NCBI GenBank assembly: GCA_011503125.2
Contig: WWBZ02000062.1
Coordinates: 124,001 to 188,000, forward strand
Direction of reading: 5' to 3'
DNA length: 64,000 bases
Source of the DNA: Botryosphaeria dothidea
Taxonomy: Eukaryota > Ascomycota > Dothideomycetes > Botryosphaeriales > Botryosphaeriaceae
This document shows, one piece after another, positions 20,201-31,820 of this stretch (position 1 is the stretch's first letter; every line of letters begins with the position of its first letter). The translations under genes and the position numbers were made by a program. A model generated the notes under the pieces. The model was not told where the DNA came from, did no database searches, and saw only the letters and a program-made list of their open reading frames with translations.

Positions 20201-21658
20201 CGATAGTAGAGTCTATTAAAGAATAGTACTTCTTAATTACGAACCTTACTAGCCCGCTTCTTATTTATATAAATTACTTAAATTTAACTATCTTTACTTC
20301 GAAGAGAATTCTAAACCGCCGATAAGCTCGTTAGGCTATAGAACTTTAAGAACTCGATTTTAAAATTATCTATCGGCCTAGAACTAGTAATAAGCGTATA
20401 AACGCTTTAACTAGAAGATTAGAGAACCGCCCTTCTTAAAGAGAGAGTAAAGATTCTATCTTTATCTTAGAATCTAAGAAGTTTTAACTATCTCTCTTAG
20501 AAACTACTCTCGCTTCGAAAATTCGTTACGCCCTTAAATTAGACTCGTTTAGATAAGAAGTTCTTCTTATTCTTAAATCCGGAATACTTCGACTTAAGAC
20601 TATTAATCTTAGTATCTATATAAAGAACTAAGATAGTTTATTAATAGTAAATAACCTTATCTATATCTCTAAAGATCCTAAACTCCGTCTTAAGATTATC
20701 TAGTCCTACTATTTATATTCTACTACTAGATATTCTAGCTAGGTAGTAATCTTTAAGAAGATCTCTCGTAACTTCTAGTAGCTAAAAATAAGAGAAACTA
20801 TCGTATAGTTCGTTAGAAACTACGAAGTTTACTCTCGTATTAAGCTAGTTTACTACGCTCTCTACGGGTACCTTAAGCTTTTAGAAGTTTCTTAGCGACG
20901 TTAGGCTAAGATTAGCTTCGATTTAATTATATATCTCCCGGACTCTAAAGAAAAAATAGCTATTCTTATAGTCGTAGATCGGCTAAGTAAAATAGCTTAC
21001 TTTATTTCTACTATAGACGAACTTAACTCCGCTATCTTTACTCGACTTTACTAAGATTTTATATTCCGACTCTATAGACTTCTAGATATAGCTATATTAG
21101 ACCGTAGATCTATCTTTATCTCCGAGTATACGAAGGCTCTTATCTTCTTACTCTAGATCCGTTCTAAGCTTAGTACTATCTTCTATCTATAAACGAATAG
21201 CTAAACTAAAAGAATAAACTAATTTCTTAAATAATACTTCCGTATCTATACCTTCTATTAATAGAACGACTAGATAAACTATTTTACTCTAGTAGAATTT
21301 ATCTATAATAACGCTTCTTCTACTACTACCCGAGTTACTTCGTTTTTTACTAACTACGGTTATTATTCTCGTTTTTAGATTCTTTAGCGTCTAAATTCTA
21401 CTCTACTACTACCGTTAGAGCTCTAGAACTTCTAAGAACGTATAGAAAAACTTAATAGTTTTCTATAATCTAAACTTCGACTTATCTAAGATATCTTCTT
21501 AGAATAGGCTAATAAGTATAGAATTCTACTACTAATTCTAAGGCCTAGTTAACGGGTTTAGCTACTCCGAAAGTTTATTTCTACTACTCGACCTTCGAAT
21601 AAGCTAGACTTTAAGCGCTTAGGGCCTTTTCTTATTAAACGTAAAATCTTCTTCTATA
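17250..21658 (+). pseudogene. Chromovirus B gag-pol remnant (gag to integrase)
   Basis: Degenerate but ordered. Gag capsid-like sequence lies near 17330-17900 and a mutated zinc knuckle near 18040-18100 (YTYYSNLNYQIRKY, Cys to Tyr). Reverse transcriptase with YLDDVLIY is near 19605-19630, then RNase H, and integrase with DLIV-LPDS and VDRLSK near 20920-20990. The frame is full of TAG/TAA where Gln and Trp would be. The end of integrase (LDFKRLGPFLIKRK) is cut by the SINE-like insertion at 21671. Confidence 0.8.
18757..18840 (+). repeat. 9-bp tandem repeat (ctacttcgy) in chromovirus B
   Basis: About nine units of a 9-bp motif with C/T variation between units, in the gag-protease region. In frame it would encode a short Pro/Ser/Thr-type repeat before RIP. 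Confidence 0.8.
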
Positions 21659-21670
21659 TATATAAACTTA

Positions 21671-22290
21671 GGCGGAGTAGTATACTAGTAGGGTATACTT
21701 CTATAGTAATCTAGCCTTTCTAGGATAGTATAGATTCTAAGTTTAAATCTTAGACCGCTTACCTACTCGTAGTATATACGTCTTACGTTAAAAGTATACG
21801 TACCCGTATTCTTTCTAGCGGTAATAAGGGGGAAAATCTATAGATAGTTAGGGTAGGCTATAAGTAGTATATACGTCCTACTATAAAAGTATATATACCC
21901 GCGTTCTCTCTAGCGGTAATAAGGGGAAGAAGAGCTAGCTAGGCGCTTCTAAAAATAAATTTTAAGAGCGCTTTACTAGCGCTTATAAATAGATAAGCCG
22001 GAACTTCTTACGGCTTAGTCTTAAGATTTATAGTTATCTCTCTCTATAGTTTCTTTCTCTTAGCTACTCTTTCTACTTTAGATACCGCTACTAATATATA
22101 GAAAAAACTATACTAAATAGAGTATCTACGGATACTATTATTATAGATAGAGAAGATTTTTATCTAGGCTATTCTAAGAAAGTAGCTACGGTTTTTCCTT
22201 CTATATATTCTTATAGATAGCTATAGCTATATAGACCCTTTAGAGAGCTAAATTAGCTTAAAATTAAATTTATCTATCTATCTATCTATC
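21671..22290 (+). mobile_element. tRNA-derived SINE-like retroposon, RIP-degraded
   Basis: This insertion interrupts chromovirus B pol between the integrase C-terminus and the chromodomain. It is flanked by an exact 12-bp duplication, tatataaactta (21659-21670, 22291-22302). The head looks like a tRNA: a GGCGGAG start, an A-box-like stretch, and a T-arm at 21736-21754 with a 6-bp stem and 7-nt loop tttaaat (TTCAAAT before RIP). The body has a tandem duplication of about 92 bp (about 21770-21950). The 3' end is a (tatc)n tail at 22271-22290. These are SINE hallmarks; 620 bp is long, and the duplication partly explains that. Confidence 0.6.
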
Positions 22291-22302
22291 TATATAAACT
22301 TA

Positions 22303-22638
22303 ATCTTTCTACCTCCGTTCGATTATACTCTATCTTTAACGTCTTTCTTCTTAAACTAGTAGTAGAGGATCTTCTACTAGACTAACGTTAAGCTCTACTA
22401 CTATCTATTATTATTAATAGTAAAGAAGAATAGCTAATTAAAGAACTTTTTAATATTTAGATTCGTAGAGAAACTTACTAGTATCTTATTCGCTAGAAAG
22501 ATTACTCTAAACTTACTTAGAAACTATATAATTCTATTTAAGAAACGATAGTATTTAACTATTTCTACTAGAAGTACTCTTTAAAACCTTAACCCCCTAG
22601 TCCTTAGAAAATTTATTCTTTCTAAAAGAGAAGAATAG
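22303..22638 (+). pseudogene. Chromovirus B pol 3' end with chromodomain remnant
   Basis: Continues pol after the SINE-like insertion. VRLYSIFNVFLLK (from a YPVFHVSLL-type motif) leads into a chromodomain (TYQYLIRWKDYSKLT) with Trp/Gln codons turned to stops. It ends at the purine tract 22624-22638 that abuts the 3' LTR. Confidence 0.75.
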
Positions 22639-22770
22639 TATTAAAATTCTAGTCTATAGACTTTTTACTTTTCTTTTAGCTTCGTTAACTTAGTATCGAG
22701 GTCTAGACTTATCTACTTATAAATTAGAAAGCTAGTATTTTAGTTAGTTCTTTATATATATAAACCTCGC
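22639..22770 (+). repeat. Chromovirus B 3' LTR, left part (rest at 30790-30975)
   Basis: 132 bp matching 14755-14886. Gypsy A copy 2 splits it after 22770; the remaining 186 bp are at 30790-30975. The total of 318 bp equals the left LTR. Confidence 0.85.
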
Positions 22771-23248
22771 TGTAACGAGCGGGCCTCTACCTCTAAGGAT
22801 CCAAACACCAAAGAGGGTGGAAACCTGTCGAGGGTTTTCCTTGAGTGGGTACAAGAAGAGGTACGTGAGGAACGAGTAGACGACTGAAGACTGAGCACTG
22901 CGTGCGAAGGCCTTGTTACTAACAATTAGTGCTGAATTGTTATTGAAGTTGACCACGAAGGTCAAAGCTATCTAGAGAGCGTGGTTTATATACGTAGGAG
23001 AGTTCTATACAATCTATGTGCTCAATAGGCGGGTTGCGCTCAATGGCGCGTAGTCTTCTGAGCGAGCTGTTGTGATTGAGCAGGATGGCTCAGTAGGTGG
23101 GGCCCGCTCAGGCAGCCTTGGCAATCTGAGCGGGTGGGTCTAGTTGAGCGCGAGGTCACGTGACCTCGGATCTTTATGACCCCGACTTCTGTTGTTCCGG
23201 CGGGGCTGATCCCTAACTTCCTCAACCTGTGGAGGCTGCGCCGTAACA
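22771..23248 (-). repeat. Gypsy A copy 2, 3' LTR
   Basis: 478 bp, TGTAAC...GTAACA on the plus strand. It carries the same 18-bp CACGTG palindrome and TATATA as the other copies. Confidence 0.95.
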
Positions 23249-23346
23249 CTATCCCCCCCCTTAAGGATCTTCGGCCCGAAGATTCTTCCGTATTGCCTAT
23301 TTCCTTGTGGGTTCTTCCTGGCTTACTTTCTCTCCGTAAGTCCATC

Positions 23347-24221
23347 ATGTCTAAACGTAAGCGGGATACTACGGAGGAACGACGTCGTTTGGCGGCCCTC
23401 GTGGAGTCTATTTCCTTTCCCGCGATTCGTCCCTGCTTTGATTGTGAACTAAACGGTAGGCCGTGTAAGGTTGCTCCGGAACACGATCGTTGTGGTGCTT
23501 GTATTGCGAAGGGTACTACGATGTGTGATGCGAAGAAGATGTCGCTTTCTGGAGGTAGGTGGTCTTTTCTTCTGTCCGGGATGCTTGCTCACGTTTTCTA
23601 GCCTTAAGTCTTCGCCGCGAGCAGGAGAAGTTAAAGGCCAAGGAGGCCGAGGCTCAAGAGAAGTTTCTGGCTTCTCTGGCTGATCTTGATAGGCTCCGTG
23701 CTGTTCAGGAGGAAGAGCGAGTGCGCTTACGGCGGGAGCAAGAGGAGATGCATCGTCGTCATGAGGAGGTCCTGCGATGCCAGGAGAAAGAGCTAGGGAC
23801 TGTTGCTGCTCGTTTGAAACGGTTGCGGGCCAACCAGCGTTTGTTGGAGGAGCGTGGTTACAAGGCTCTTCTTGCTGAGTCTGGTAGTTTGGCCGCGTTG
23901 GATGAGCATGATCGTCGGGAAGCGGAGGAGTTGCTGGCTGCGCTGGCCGAGGATGAGGGGTACGCTCCTGACCCTGAGAATTCTGAGGGTCCGTCCGCGT
24001 CAAAACGGCCACGTCACGAGACGGTGGGTCTTGCTGCGCCGCATGTGGCTGAGTCTGCCGAGTCTGCCGGCGAGCCTGTGGCTGGTGCGAAATCTCCGTG
24101 CTCTCCTGAGCCTGTGAATTCTGCCCGTTTATCCCCCTATCTTGAGGGTCTCTCGCCGTTCTCGTTCGGGGACGACCTCGTTTCCGTGGGAGGTCGGGAT
24201 TTTGACGGTGGAATTCTGTGA
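23347..24221 (+). CDS. Antisense accessory protein of gypsy A, copy 2
   Basis: join(23347..23554, 23602..24221), 275 aa, same predicted protein as in copy 1. The intron (47 bp, GTAGGT...CTAG with CTCAC branch), all six Zn2Cys6-spaced cysteines and the coiled coil are unchanged. This copy's pol carries two nonsense changes while this frame carries none, although the two copies are too similar for that to prove selection. Confidence 0.68.
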
Positions 24222-27200
24222 CGAGATCTGGATGTATGTCGTCCTTGGGTACCCATTGGTTATCCTCATTTCCGTATCCTTCCCATTTGACAAGATATTT
24301 GAGCTGATGTCCGAATCTTTTGCAGTCTAAGATTTTCTCGACTGGGTATTCGTCTTCTTCGGCATCTGGGTTTTCTGGGATTATCTCTTCTGGAGTTTCT
24401 GGGATTGTGGCGTTTTCTGGTGCTGGCTCGAGCAATGCCACGTGAAAGGTGGAATTCATTCGTGTCGTTGCTGGCAATTTGAGTCGATACGTAACGTTTC
24501 CAAGTTTTTCTGAAATTTCGAATGGACCGGTTTTCTTGAAATCCAATTTGTCGCTTGGTCGCTTCGATTTGATGTTTTTTGTGAGGAGGTATACTTTATC
24601 CCCCCTCTTTAGGTTCGGTGCCGCCTGGTGCCGTCTGTTGTAGTACTTGGACATCATGATTCGTACGTGCTCGAGGTCGAGACTGATGGCTTTGTGTAGT
24701 TCTTTTAGCTGCTCGGCTTTAAGAACACCTTGTTGGGCCAATTTTCGACTTGGGATGGCTTCTCTATACGCGTCTGGTTCGAATCCATAGTTGGCAAAGA
24801 ACGGGGATACGTTGGTTGACTCTTGTTTGGCGCTGTTGTAGGCGAACTGTGCCATAGGTAGCCATGTGGCCCAATCGTCCTGTGGGTAGTTGACGAAACA
24901 GCGGAGATATTGTTCGAGAGTCCGGTTCATCCGTTCTGTCTGACCGTCCGTTTGCGGGTGTGCGGTTGTAGAGAGTTTGTTCTTAGCCCCAAGTTGACGC
25001 ATGAGCGTTTGCCAGAATTCAGAACGCATTAGCTTATCTCTGTCCGAAACCAGTTCTTCCGGCATTCCGTGATCCGCGAAGATGTATCGGAGGAACGTAT
25101 GAGCTAGCTGCTCTGCATTCGATGCCTCGAGGTAGGGCAAGAAGTAAGCGTACTTCGTGAGTCTGTCGACAAAGACTAGGATCGAGTCGTGCTTAACTCC
25201 GGTAAGCGAGTCTCTAGACTGTGGCAGCTTCGTAATAAAGTCTAGCGTAACCGATTGCCATGGTCGTTCTGGAACTTCTAGGGGTTGTAGTTGTCCGTAC
25301 GGAGCGTGTGTCGCGGCTTTGCTTCTAATGCAAAGGTCACATTGCGAGACTATGCGCTGGACTGTCTTCCGTAACCCTGGAAAGTAGAAGTTTCGTGTGA
25401 TCCTTTCGGTTGTCCTGTCGATGCCCTGATGTCCATGCGCGGGTGCTTCGTGTATATCCTTGACTAGTACTTCTCGCAGTCTTGCCGGGACATAGATTAA
25501 TCCTTTGAAGAGAAGCGTTCCTTCCCTATCTCGAGCAATACGCGGGTCGTCCTCAAGCGCTAAAAGTTCCTGCGCGAAGGAGTCCTGTGCGTATGCTTCT
25601 CGGATCTTCAGATGCCATGGGTTTGACTCGATGCGAAGCATTGGGAAAGACGGTCTGGCAAGGGTGAGCGATCCATCGCTATCCACTGCGAACACTGCAG
25701 GGTGCGGCTCGATTCGTCCTTCCATGTAGTCTACCCTTCTGCTGAGTGCGTCAGCGGCGGCGTTATCTACACCTTTTCTATGTGTAATCTTAAAATCGTA
25801 GGAGGCCATTTCTTCAGACTAGCGAACCTGTCGTCGGTTCAGCTCCTTAGTCGTGGTGAAGCGCGTGAGGTTTTGATGATCGCAGTGCACTACCACCTGG
25901 TAGCTGGCTCCTTCAAGATAGTGTCTCCATTGCTTGAATGCTGAGACGATAGCTAAGAGCTCCTTGTCGTGAGTATCGTAGTTGAGCTCTGCCGGTGTGA
26001 ACTTCCTAGAGTAAAACGCGATTGGGTGCCATCGACCTTGATCGTCAGGCTGGCTGAGACATGCTCCGAGGGCGAATCCTGACGCATCAGTTTCTACTTC
26101 GATAGGTTTGTCGGGATCATATATCCCTAGAACCGGTGCTTCGCAAAACATGCGTTTAAGCGATTCGAAGGCTTGCTGCTGATCGTCTCCCCATTTGAAG
26201 CCATGCTCCTTTCGAGTGAGTCGCGTTAAAGGTTCCGTGACCTTTGAGTAGTTCCAAATGAACTTTCGGTAGAAGTTCGCGAATCCAAGGAAAGACTGAA
26301 CTTCCTTGATCGTCTTGGGTACTGGCCATTCTCTAATGGAATCCAGTTTCGAGTCGTCCATACCGACGTGACCTGGGGTGATGACAAAGCCTAAGAATTC
26401 TGTCCTTTGAACGTGCCATTCGCATTTCTCGGGTGCGATAGACAGATTCTTTGCCTGGAGGGCTTCTAGGACCTTTCTGACATGCTTCTTATAATCCTCG
26501 AGGGTCTCTGAAAAGATGAGGATATCGTCGAGGTAAGCTAAGTAGAAGATATCCAAGTATTCGCGCAGCGTATCGTTGACAAGATTTTGGAAAGTTACTG
26601 GCGCGTTGGTAAGCCCGAATGGCATAACCGTATACTCGTAGAGTCCTAGCCTCGTTCTGAAGGCTGTCTTCCATTCTTCCCCTTCTTTGATCCTAACCAG
26701 GTGATATCCTTCCCGGAGGTCCAGCTTCGTAAAGTACTTTGCTTTCCCTAACTTGTCCTGGAGCTCGTCGATGCGTGGGAGCGGATAGCGGTTCTTGATC
26801 GTGATGTCGTTGAGTTGTCGGTAGTCGACACAGAGGCGTAGTTTGCCATTCTTCTTTGGGACGAAAAGGATCGGATATCCGGCTGATGACGTTGAAGGCC
26901 GAATATATCCGCGTTCGAGGTTCTTCTCGATGTATTCCCTTAAAGCCTCCATTTCCTTTGCTGATAAGGAGTAGATGGGCTTATAAGCTGGCTTCGTGCC
27001 CGGCTTGAGTGGAATCTCGTGGTCCCATGGTTGATGCTTCGGCAAATCTCCTTTTCCTCTTTCTTAGCAAACGGCTTTTAAGTCCCAGTACTCGCTGGGT
27101 ACCGTTTCCATTTCCGGTATTGGAGGTTCTCCGTATGGATTGTTCCATGTCTCCAAACTACCGTGTTGTCCCCTTCTAATCCTCGCGGGATCGTCTCCTC

Positions 27201-28389
27201 CAATGGGAGTAGGACTATCCTCATCCTTAAGCCTTTCCCGTGCGGCCTTGGCTAGTGCTCTCTGTTGCACCGCCTGTGAGGGTTTGATGTACATGAGGCA
27301 GACCTGCTGGCCTTGGCGTCTCATACGCTTGAATGCCTCTCCTGAGATTGTCTGGACGTCGACTTGAGGTTCAGTGGCTGCTAATTGCTTACGCGAAGCC
27401 TTACTCTTAGCCTTATGCCTTTTCCTCGTAGTCCTTCGTGACGTATGCTGTACTTGTTCGTCGGGAATACTAGACTCGGTTGGTCTTACTCCGCTTGAGG
27501 TGCTGCATTTTACCGAGGAGGCGGCGTCTCGTACGCTACTGTCCTGGTCCTGTTTTACGCTTTCCTTAAGGTTGCCGTTGATGCTGCCGTCGCTAGGCCT
27601 TACGCCATCATTGCCGTTGATGCTGCCGTCACTGGGCCTCACGCCATCGTGGCTAGAGTCGTATCTTAAGTCGGGGGTATCGTTTCGCTTAGTAGGGCTT
27701 ATTCCTGCAATAGGGTTGCATTTTACCGAGGAGGCTTCGCTACTTGCGTCGCAGTCCTGGTGCTGACTTACACCACTATCGGAGTCGCCTACACAGTTGC
27801 CACATTCAGGCCTTACACTGGCTACTTCCCGTGTTGATGTCGATAGGAGCTTTCGAAGGGTATCCAACAACCCATTCTCCTTCTGTAATCCTTGTTTTCG
27901 TAGGAGGTCCTCGAGCTCCTCTCGAAAGATAATGGAGTCTCCTTCTCCGAAGTCGAAGATAGGTTTCTGTGTCCGGATCCAGGGCATACCTAGAATGATA
28001 TCGTGCCCAGGAATACGTTGGACGTCGAGGGAAATCCGTTCTTGATGGTTCCCTATCTGGAGGGTTGCTTCCTCCGTTTCTATCTTTACCCAGCCTTCTC
28101 CGTAGGCTGCCTGGGATCCGTCGAATCCACTGAGGGGATACGGTTCCTGTTTCTTGCGGTATGGGATATTCATCTTCTGCACAAGCTCGTTGTGGATGAA
28201 ATTTCCGCTTGATCCTGTATCGATCAGGATTCTAGTGGGTACTCCGTTGAGTATTCCTTGTGTCTTGAACTGTTTCCATAGGTTTGGTCCGGTAAGAGTT
28301 TCCGTTTCCGATGTGCGCGATACCATATGAAGGGACCTAGACTGTGGCCCCTGGGTTGGTCCCATTGCCGTAGGGCCGTCTAGTTTTTT
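23449..28389 (-). pseudogene. pol: Gypsy A copy 2 Pol, broken by two nonsense changes
   Basis: The frame opens at the slippery site 28389-28383. The first Met downstream is at 28365, and protease (DTGSSGNF) follows. CAA became TAA at 27066-27064, between protease and reverse transcriptase; TGG became TAG at 25821-25819, within RNase H. Both lie in RIP context (CpA or TpG to TpA). The fragments are 28365-27064, 27045-25819 and 25809-23449, the last with integrase and chromodomain. Reverse transcriptase also differs from copy 1 at A/V and C/Y near YLDD. The early Gln codon that is TAG in copy 1 is intact here. Confidence 0.9.
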
Positions 28390-30209
28390 GGCATAGGGTA
28401 GCCGTAGACTTCACTGTGCATATAGTCTTCCCATTCGTTGACTTGGAGATATGCTTGCTTCCAGTTGGTCCATTTGTCGGAGTTCTGCTTCCTTCGCCAG
28501 TAGACTTTGTCCTTTCGAACCTGATATCTAAAGGTTGGTCGATTGAGCTTCTTGTCCGGAATCCACTGGAGTGTACGATGCTGGATCGTTGCCGTGCCGT
28601 ACTGGCAGAGAATCCGTGCTAGTTCCCGGAGGGAGTCGTAGTCTGCTTGCTCGCGTGCTGAGGTTCCTTGGTGGTGGCGTTCGACGAGTGTCGTTTCTTT
28701 GGTCACCGGAAGTTCGTACTTCTTCCCGTCTTGTTCAATTCGGGTTTCCCAAAGGGTGTTCTGACGCCATCCCCAAATGACCGTAAGCGCGATGCCTTTC
28801 TGATGCGGAATCCAGATTGTTTGACTAAGATTGCCCCATTCGTCCCGTAGGTGGTTGCCAATGCCGTATCTTTCAGCGAGAACTTCTAACGAGACGAGGG
28901 TGTCTAGTTTGTCCGATGGTATAGGTGCATTATCTGACTGCGTTTCACTAGTACTCTCGTATAGTTCTCCTGTTTCGCTGTTGACAAGTTCGTCGTCTAG
29001 AGGGAAACTATCGATGATATCGTCGGTTTCGATGACTTCTTCGTTCCTGGTCATCATACCGAAGTTTCGAGGTTCGTGGGGGTACCATCCAGAGATATCC
29101 TTGCTGGTTTGGTGCGTCTGACAGCCGTCATCGTAACAGGCTGTCCAGTGTAGCGTATCGTGGTTGTCTTGGCGAGATGCAACCGACGCTTCACGCTGAG
29201 CGCTCGAAGTCTGCTTGTTGTCCTTCTTGCTGCGAGGGTTCTGCGGACACTTAGGAGAGAAGTGTTTGTCACTGCCGCAGGTGATGCAGAGTCGATCCTT
29301 ATAGCGCTGTTTCTGCTCATCCGTCCAGTTCGGGTTAGGTCCCTTGGGCTTCTTGTTGTTGTGACCATTGTTGCCCTTCTTGGAATCCTGTCTGTTGGCC
29401 GCGTCGAGGGCCATAGCGTCTCCGCCTTCGAGGGTTGTTCTTTCACGGCGGGGCTTCGAGGTGTTGGATTGTCGAGAACCCATCTTCCATTCGTACATGC
29501 GACCGTCGATCTGAGACGCAAGGTCTACCATCTTCTGAAAGGTAGGTGGGTATTCGTGAGTGATCATGTTCTTCTTGACTTCGTCCTTCAGGCCTTTATA
29601 GAAGAGGTCGCGGAAAGTCTCGTCTGACCATTCGAGGTAGGCTGCAAGCTGCTGAAACTTGGTTGCGTAGACAGCTACAGATCCCATCTGTCTAACGGTC
29701 ATAATATCGTTAGAGGCTTTGCGGACTTCGTCCCGATCGTTGAAAGTGGCCCTAAGGTTGTCTGCGAATCCCGTGTAGGTGTCGAAGATTTCCTTGGTCT
29801 TTGCCCGTCTCTTCTCGAGAGAGTATTCGTTGGCTAGGTGGTCGCGAAGGTATGGTTCCATCCATGCTTCTGCCGTTCCTCTGAGGTAGGTTGATGCGAA
29901 GAGCACTTCTTCGGCGTCGTTGTCGAATTGTGCTTGGTTAAACTGGAGGTAGCGTTGCATCTGGAGTAGGAAGGATTGGAGCTTCTTCCTGTCCCCATCG
30001 AACTTCTCGGGTGCCGCTACTTTAACCTTAGTAGCGCTCCGCTTTGTCGTGTGCTCGATCAGTCGAGCGTTCTGAGCTTTCAACTCCTCGATGAGTTGTA
30101 AGAGCTCAGCTCTGGTAGGCTCTGTTTGCAGCGCGGGCGGAGCACGCCCTGGGGCACCCTCAGCGCGGCCCTCCGTTGGGTCGACGTCCATCTGAGATCC
30201 TGGTGCCAT
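28380..30209 (-). CDS. gag: Gypsy A copy 2 Gag
   Basis: 609 aa, intact, with the same capsid region and the CITCGSDKHFSPKC zinc knuckle as copy 1. It ends at TAG 28382-28380, just after the A-AAA-AAC heptamer (28389-28383). Confidence 0.92.
   Translation of the reverse strand: MAPGSQMDVDPTEGRAEGAPGRAPPALQTEPTRAELLQLIEELKAQNARLIEHTTKRSATKVKVAAPEKFDGDRKKLQSFLLQMQRYLQFNQAQFDNDAEEVLFASTYLRGTAEAWMEPYLRDHLANEYSLEKRRAKTKEIFDTYTGFADNLRATFNDRDEVRKASNDIMTVRQMGSVAVYATKFQQLAAYLEWSDETFRDLFYKGLKDEVKKNMITHEYPPTFQKMVDLASQIDGRMYEWKMGSRQSNTSKPRRERTTLEGGDAMALDAANRQDSKKGNNGHNNKKPKGPNPNWTDEQKQRYKDRLCITCGSDKHFSPKCPQNPRSKKDNKQTSSAQREASVASRQDNHDTLHWTACYDDGCQTHQTSKDISGWYPHEPRNFGMMTRNEEVIETDDIIDSFPLDDELVNSETGELYESTSETQSDNAPIPSDKLDTLVSLEVLAERYGIGNHLRDEWGNLSQTIWIPHQKGIALTVIWGWRQNTLWETRIEQDGKKYELPVTKETTLVERHHQGTSAREQADYDSLRELARILCQYGTATIQHRTLQWIPDKKLNRPTFRYQVRKDKVYWRRKQNSDKWTNWKQAYLQVNEWEDYMHSEVYGYPMPKN
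28383..28389 (-). other. -1 ribosomal frameshift heptamer (copy 2)
   Basis: Same A-AAA-AAC in the gag frame directly before the gag stop. In this copy the -1 frame runs open from the heptamer through protease. Confidence 0.75.
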
Positions 30210-30306
30210 TGTATGCTTTCCCTAAACGCGTTAGGCGGGGTGATACTTAACCTAATAACTCGTTCTTCCTGAACGGTCCCTCTCCTTGCAAGGATGGTGG
30301 TCAAAG

Positions 30307-30784
30307 TGTAACGAGCGGGCCTCTACCTCTAAGGATCCAAACACCAAAGAGGGTGGAAACCTGTCGAGGGTTTTCCTTGAGTGGGTACAAGAAGAGGTAC
30401 GTGAGGAACGAGTAGACGACTGAAGACTGAGCACTGCGTGCGAAGGCCTTGTTACTAACAATTGGTGCTGAATTGTTATTGAAGTTGACCACGAAGGTCA
30501 AAGCTATCTAGAGAGCGTGGTTTATATACGTAGGAGAGTTCTATACAATCTATGTGCTCAATAGGCGGGTTGCGCTCAATGGCGCGTAGTCTTCTGAGCG
30601 AGCTGTTGTGATTGAGCAGGATGGCTCAGTAGGTGGGGCCCGCTCAGGCAGCCTTGGCAATCTGAGCGGGTGGGTCTAGTTGAGCGCGAGGTCACGTGAC
30701 CTCGGATCTTTATGACCCCGACTTCTGTTGTTCCGGCGGGGCTGATCCCTAACTTCCTCAACCTGTGGAGGCTGCGCCGTAACA
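30307..30784 (-). repeat. Gypsy A copy 2, 5' LTR
   Basis: 478 bp. The self-primer complement gtggtcaa sits at 30297-30304, 2 nt from the LTR end, as in copy 1. Confidence 0.93.
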
Positions 30785-30980
30785 CTCGCTCTCTCTACCT
30801 CGTAGTTAGTTCTTTAGTCTAGTAACTTTATATTCTTCTTAGACTATCTTATTCTCCGTAGACTTATCTATATCTTTCTATCTTTCTCCTTATTTCTTAT
30901 CTCTTAAGCCTACCTCCTTATATTAGATCTTATAGATCTAAGCCTCTTATACTTATTTACCTCCGTATTATTATAATACC

Positions 30981-31815
30981 TTACCTACGAAGAAATAACT
31001 ATACTAATTACTATCTATAGAATAGTTACTATTAACGTTAAGATACTATCTAGTAAAGAGTATATTACTCTCTAAGATATTATAATATCTCTATCTTTTA
31101 TAGCTAATCTTATATCGCTTAATAAAGCTCTTAAAGTAGAAATCGACTAGAATCTAAGGACTAGAACTCTAAGTAAGAACAATTAGACTCTCTACTTTAC
31201 TAAACGATATAACGGATATTTCTACCTTAAACGTAATATAGTACCGCTCTAAGCTTACTCTTTACTACTCGTAACTTAACTAACTACTTTCGTAACTAAA
31301 GCCGTATAAATTACTAATTAGTACCGTATCCTTAGCTACGCTAGCTAGGAAACTCTTTAATATCTTAAAGAATCTACTAACGGAATATAAATTACTCTAT
31401 TACTATCTAAATAACTACTCTAATACTACGAAACCTATACTCTATTAAAGGCTTATAGAATCGTCTCTCGATCTTTAGATAAAGAAGAAGAACTAACTAA
31501 GCCTTTCTTACGCGTTATATTCAATCTTCTCTAGCTTATACTAGCTTATAACGAAGATAAATAGATAGCTTATCTTACTTACTTATTATTAAACTTTATC
31601 CTCCTATTTATATACCGGTATAAATTAGATACTTCTAAACTAGCTATCTATAGACTTAAAATTATTAAGATCCGCTACTAGGGTAAGGTTATCTTCTTTA
31701 GAACTAATAGAGAAACTACACTCGGAAATACCTTTCTCTCCTATCTTATAGATTATAGAATTACCCTTAAAACCTTAGCTCTAGTAACACCCGAGTAAAA
31801 CGGATACTCTAAACG
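30981..31815 (+). pseudogene. Copia integrase remnant
   Basis: Host copia resumes after chromovirus B. Near 31785-31815 it reads LVTPE-stop-NGYSKR, the TPEQNGxxER motif of copia integrase with Gln turned to stop. Other stops and AT-richness mark RIP. It ends at the target duplication cttag (31816-31820). Confidence 0.75.
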
Positions 31816-31820
31816 CTTAG

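Larger units (their letters stand above)
22771..30784 (-). mobile_element. Ty3/gypsy chromovirus A, copy 2 (full length, 8014 bp)
   Basis: Same length and layout as copy 1. Target duplication ctcgc at 22766-22770 and 30785-30789, inserted in the 3' LTR of chromovirus B. Its LTRs differ at one position that I noticed (TpG to TpA near 22927). Two nonsense changes break pol (27066-27064 and 25821-25819); gag and the antisense gene are intact. Copies 1 and 2 differ by roughly 15 substitutions that I found by eye, nearly all CpA/TpG to TpA. Confidence 0.95.
14755..30975 (+). mobile_element. Chromovirus B, old RIP-saturated Ty3/gypsy element with nested insertions
   Basis: LTRs at 14755-15072 (318 bp) and at 22639-22770 plus 30790-30975 (also 318 bp once gypsy A copy 2 and one ctcgc are removed). 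The flanks atatc (14750-14754) and atacc (30976-30980) are a target duplication differing by one C to T. A purine tract (22624-22638) abuts the 3' LTR. On the plus strand remain a gag zinc knuckle with Cys changed to Tyr, YLDDVLIY of reverse transcriptase, integrase and a C-terminal chromodomain. CA and TG dinucleotides are almost absent. It hosts a Fot1/pogo transposon, a SINE-like insertion and gypsy A copy 2. Confidence 0.88.
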
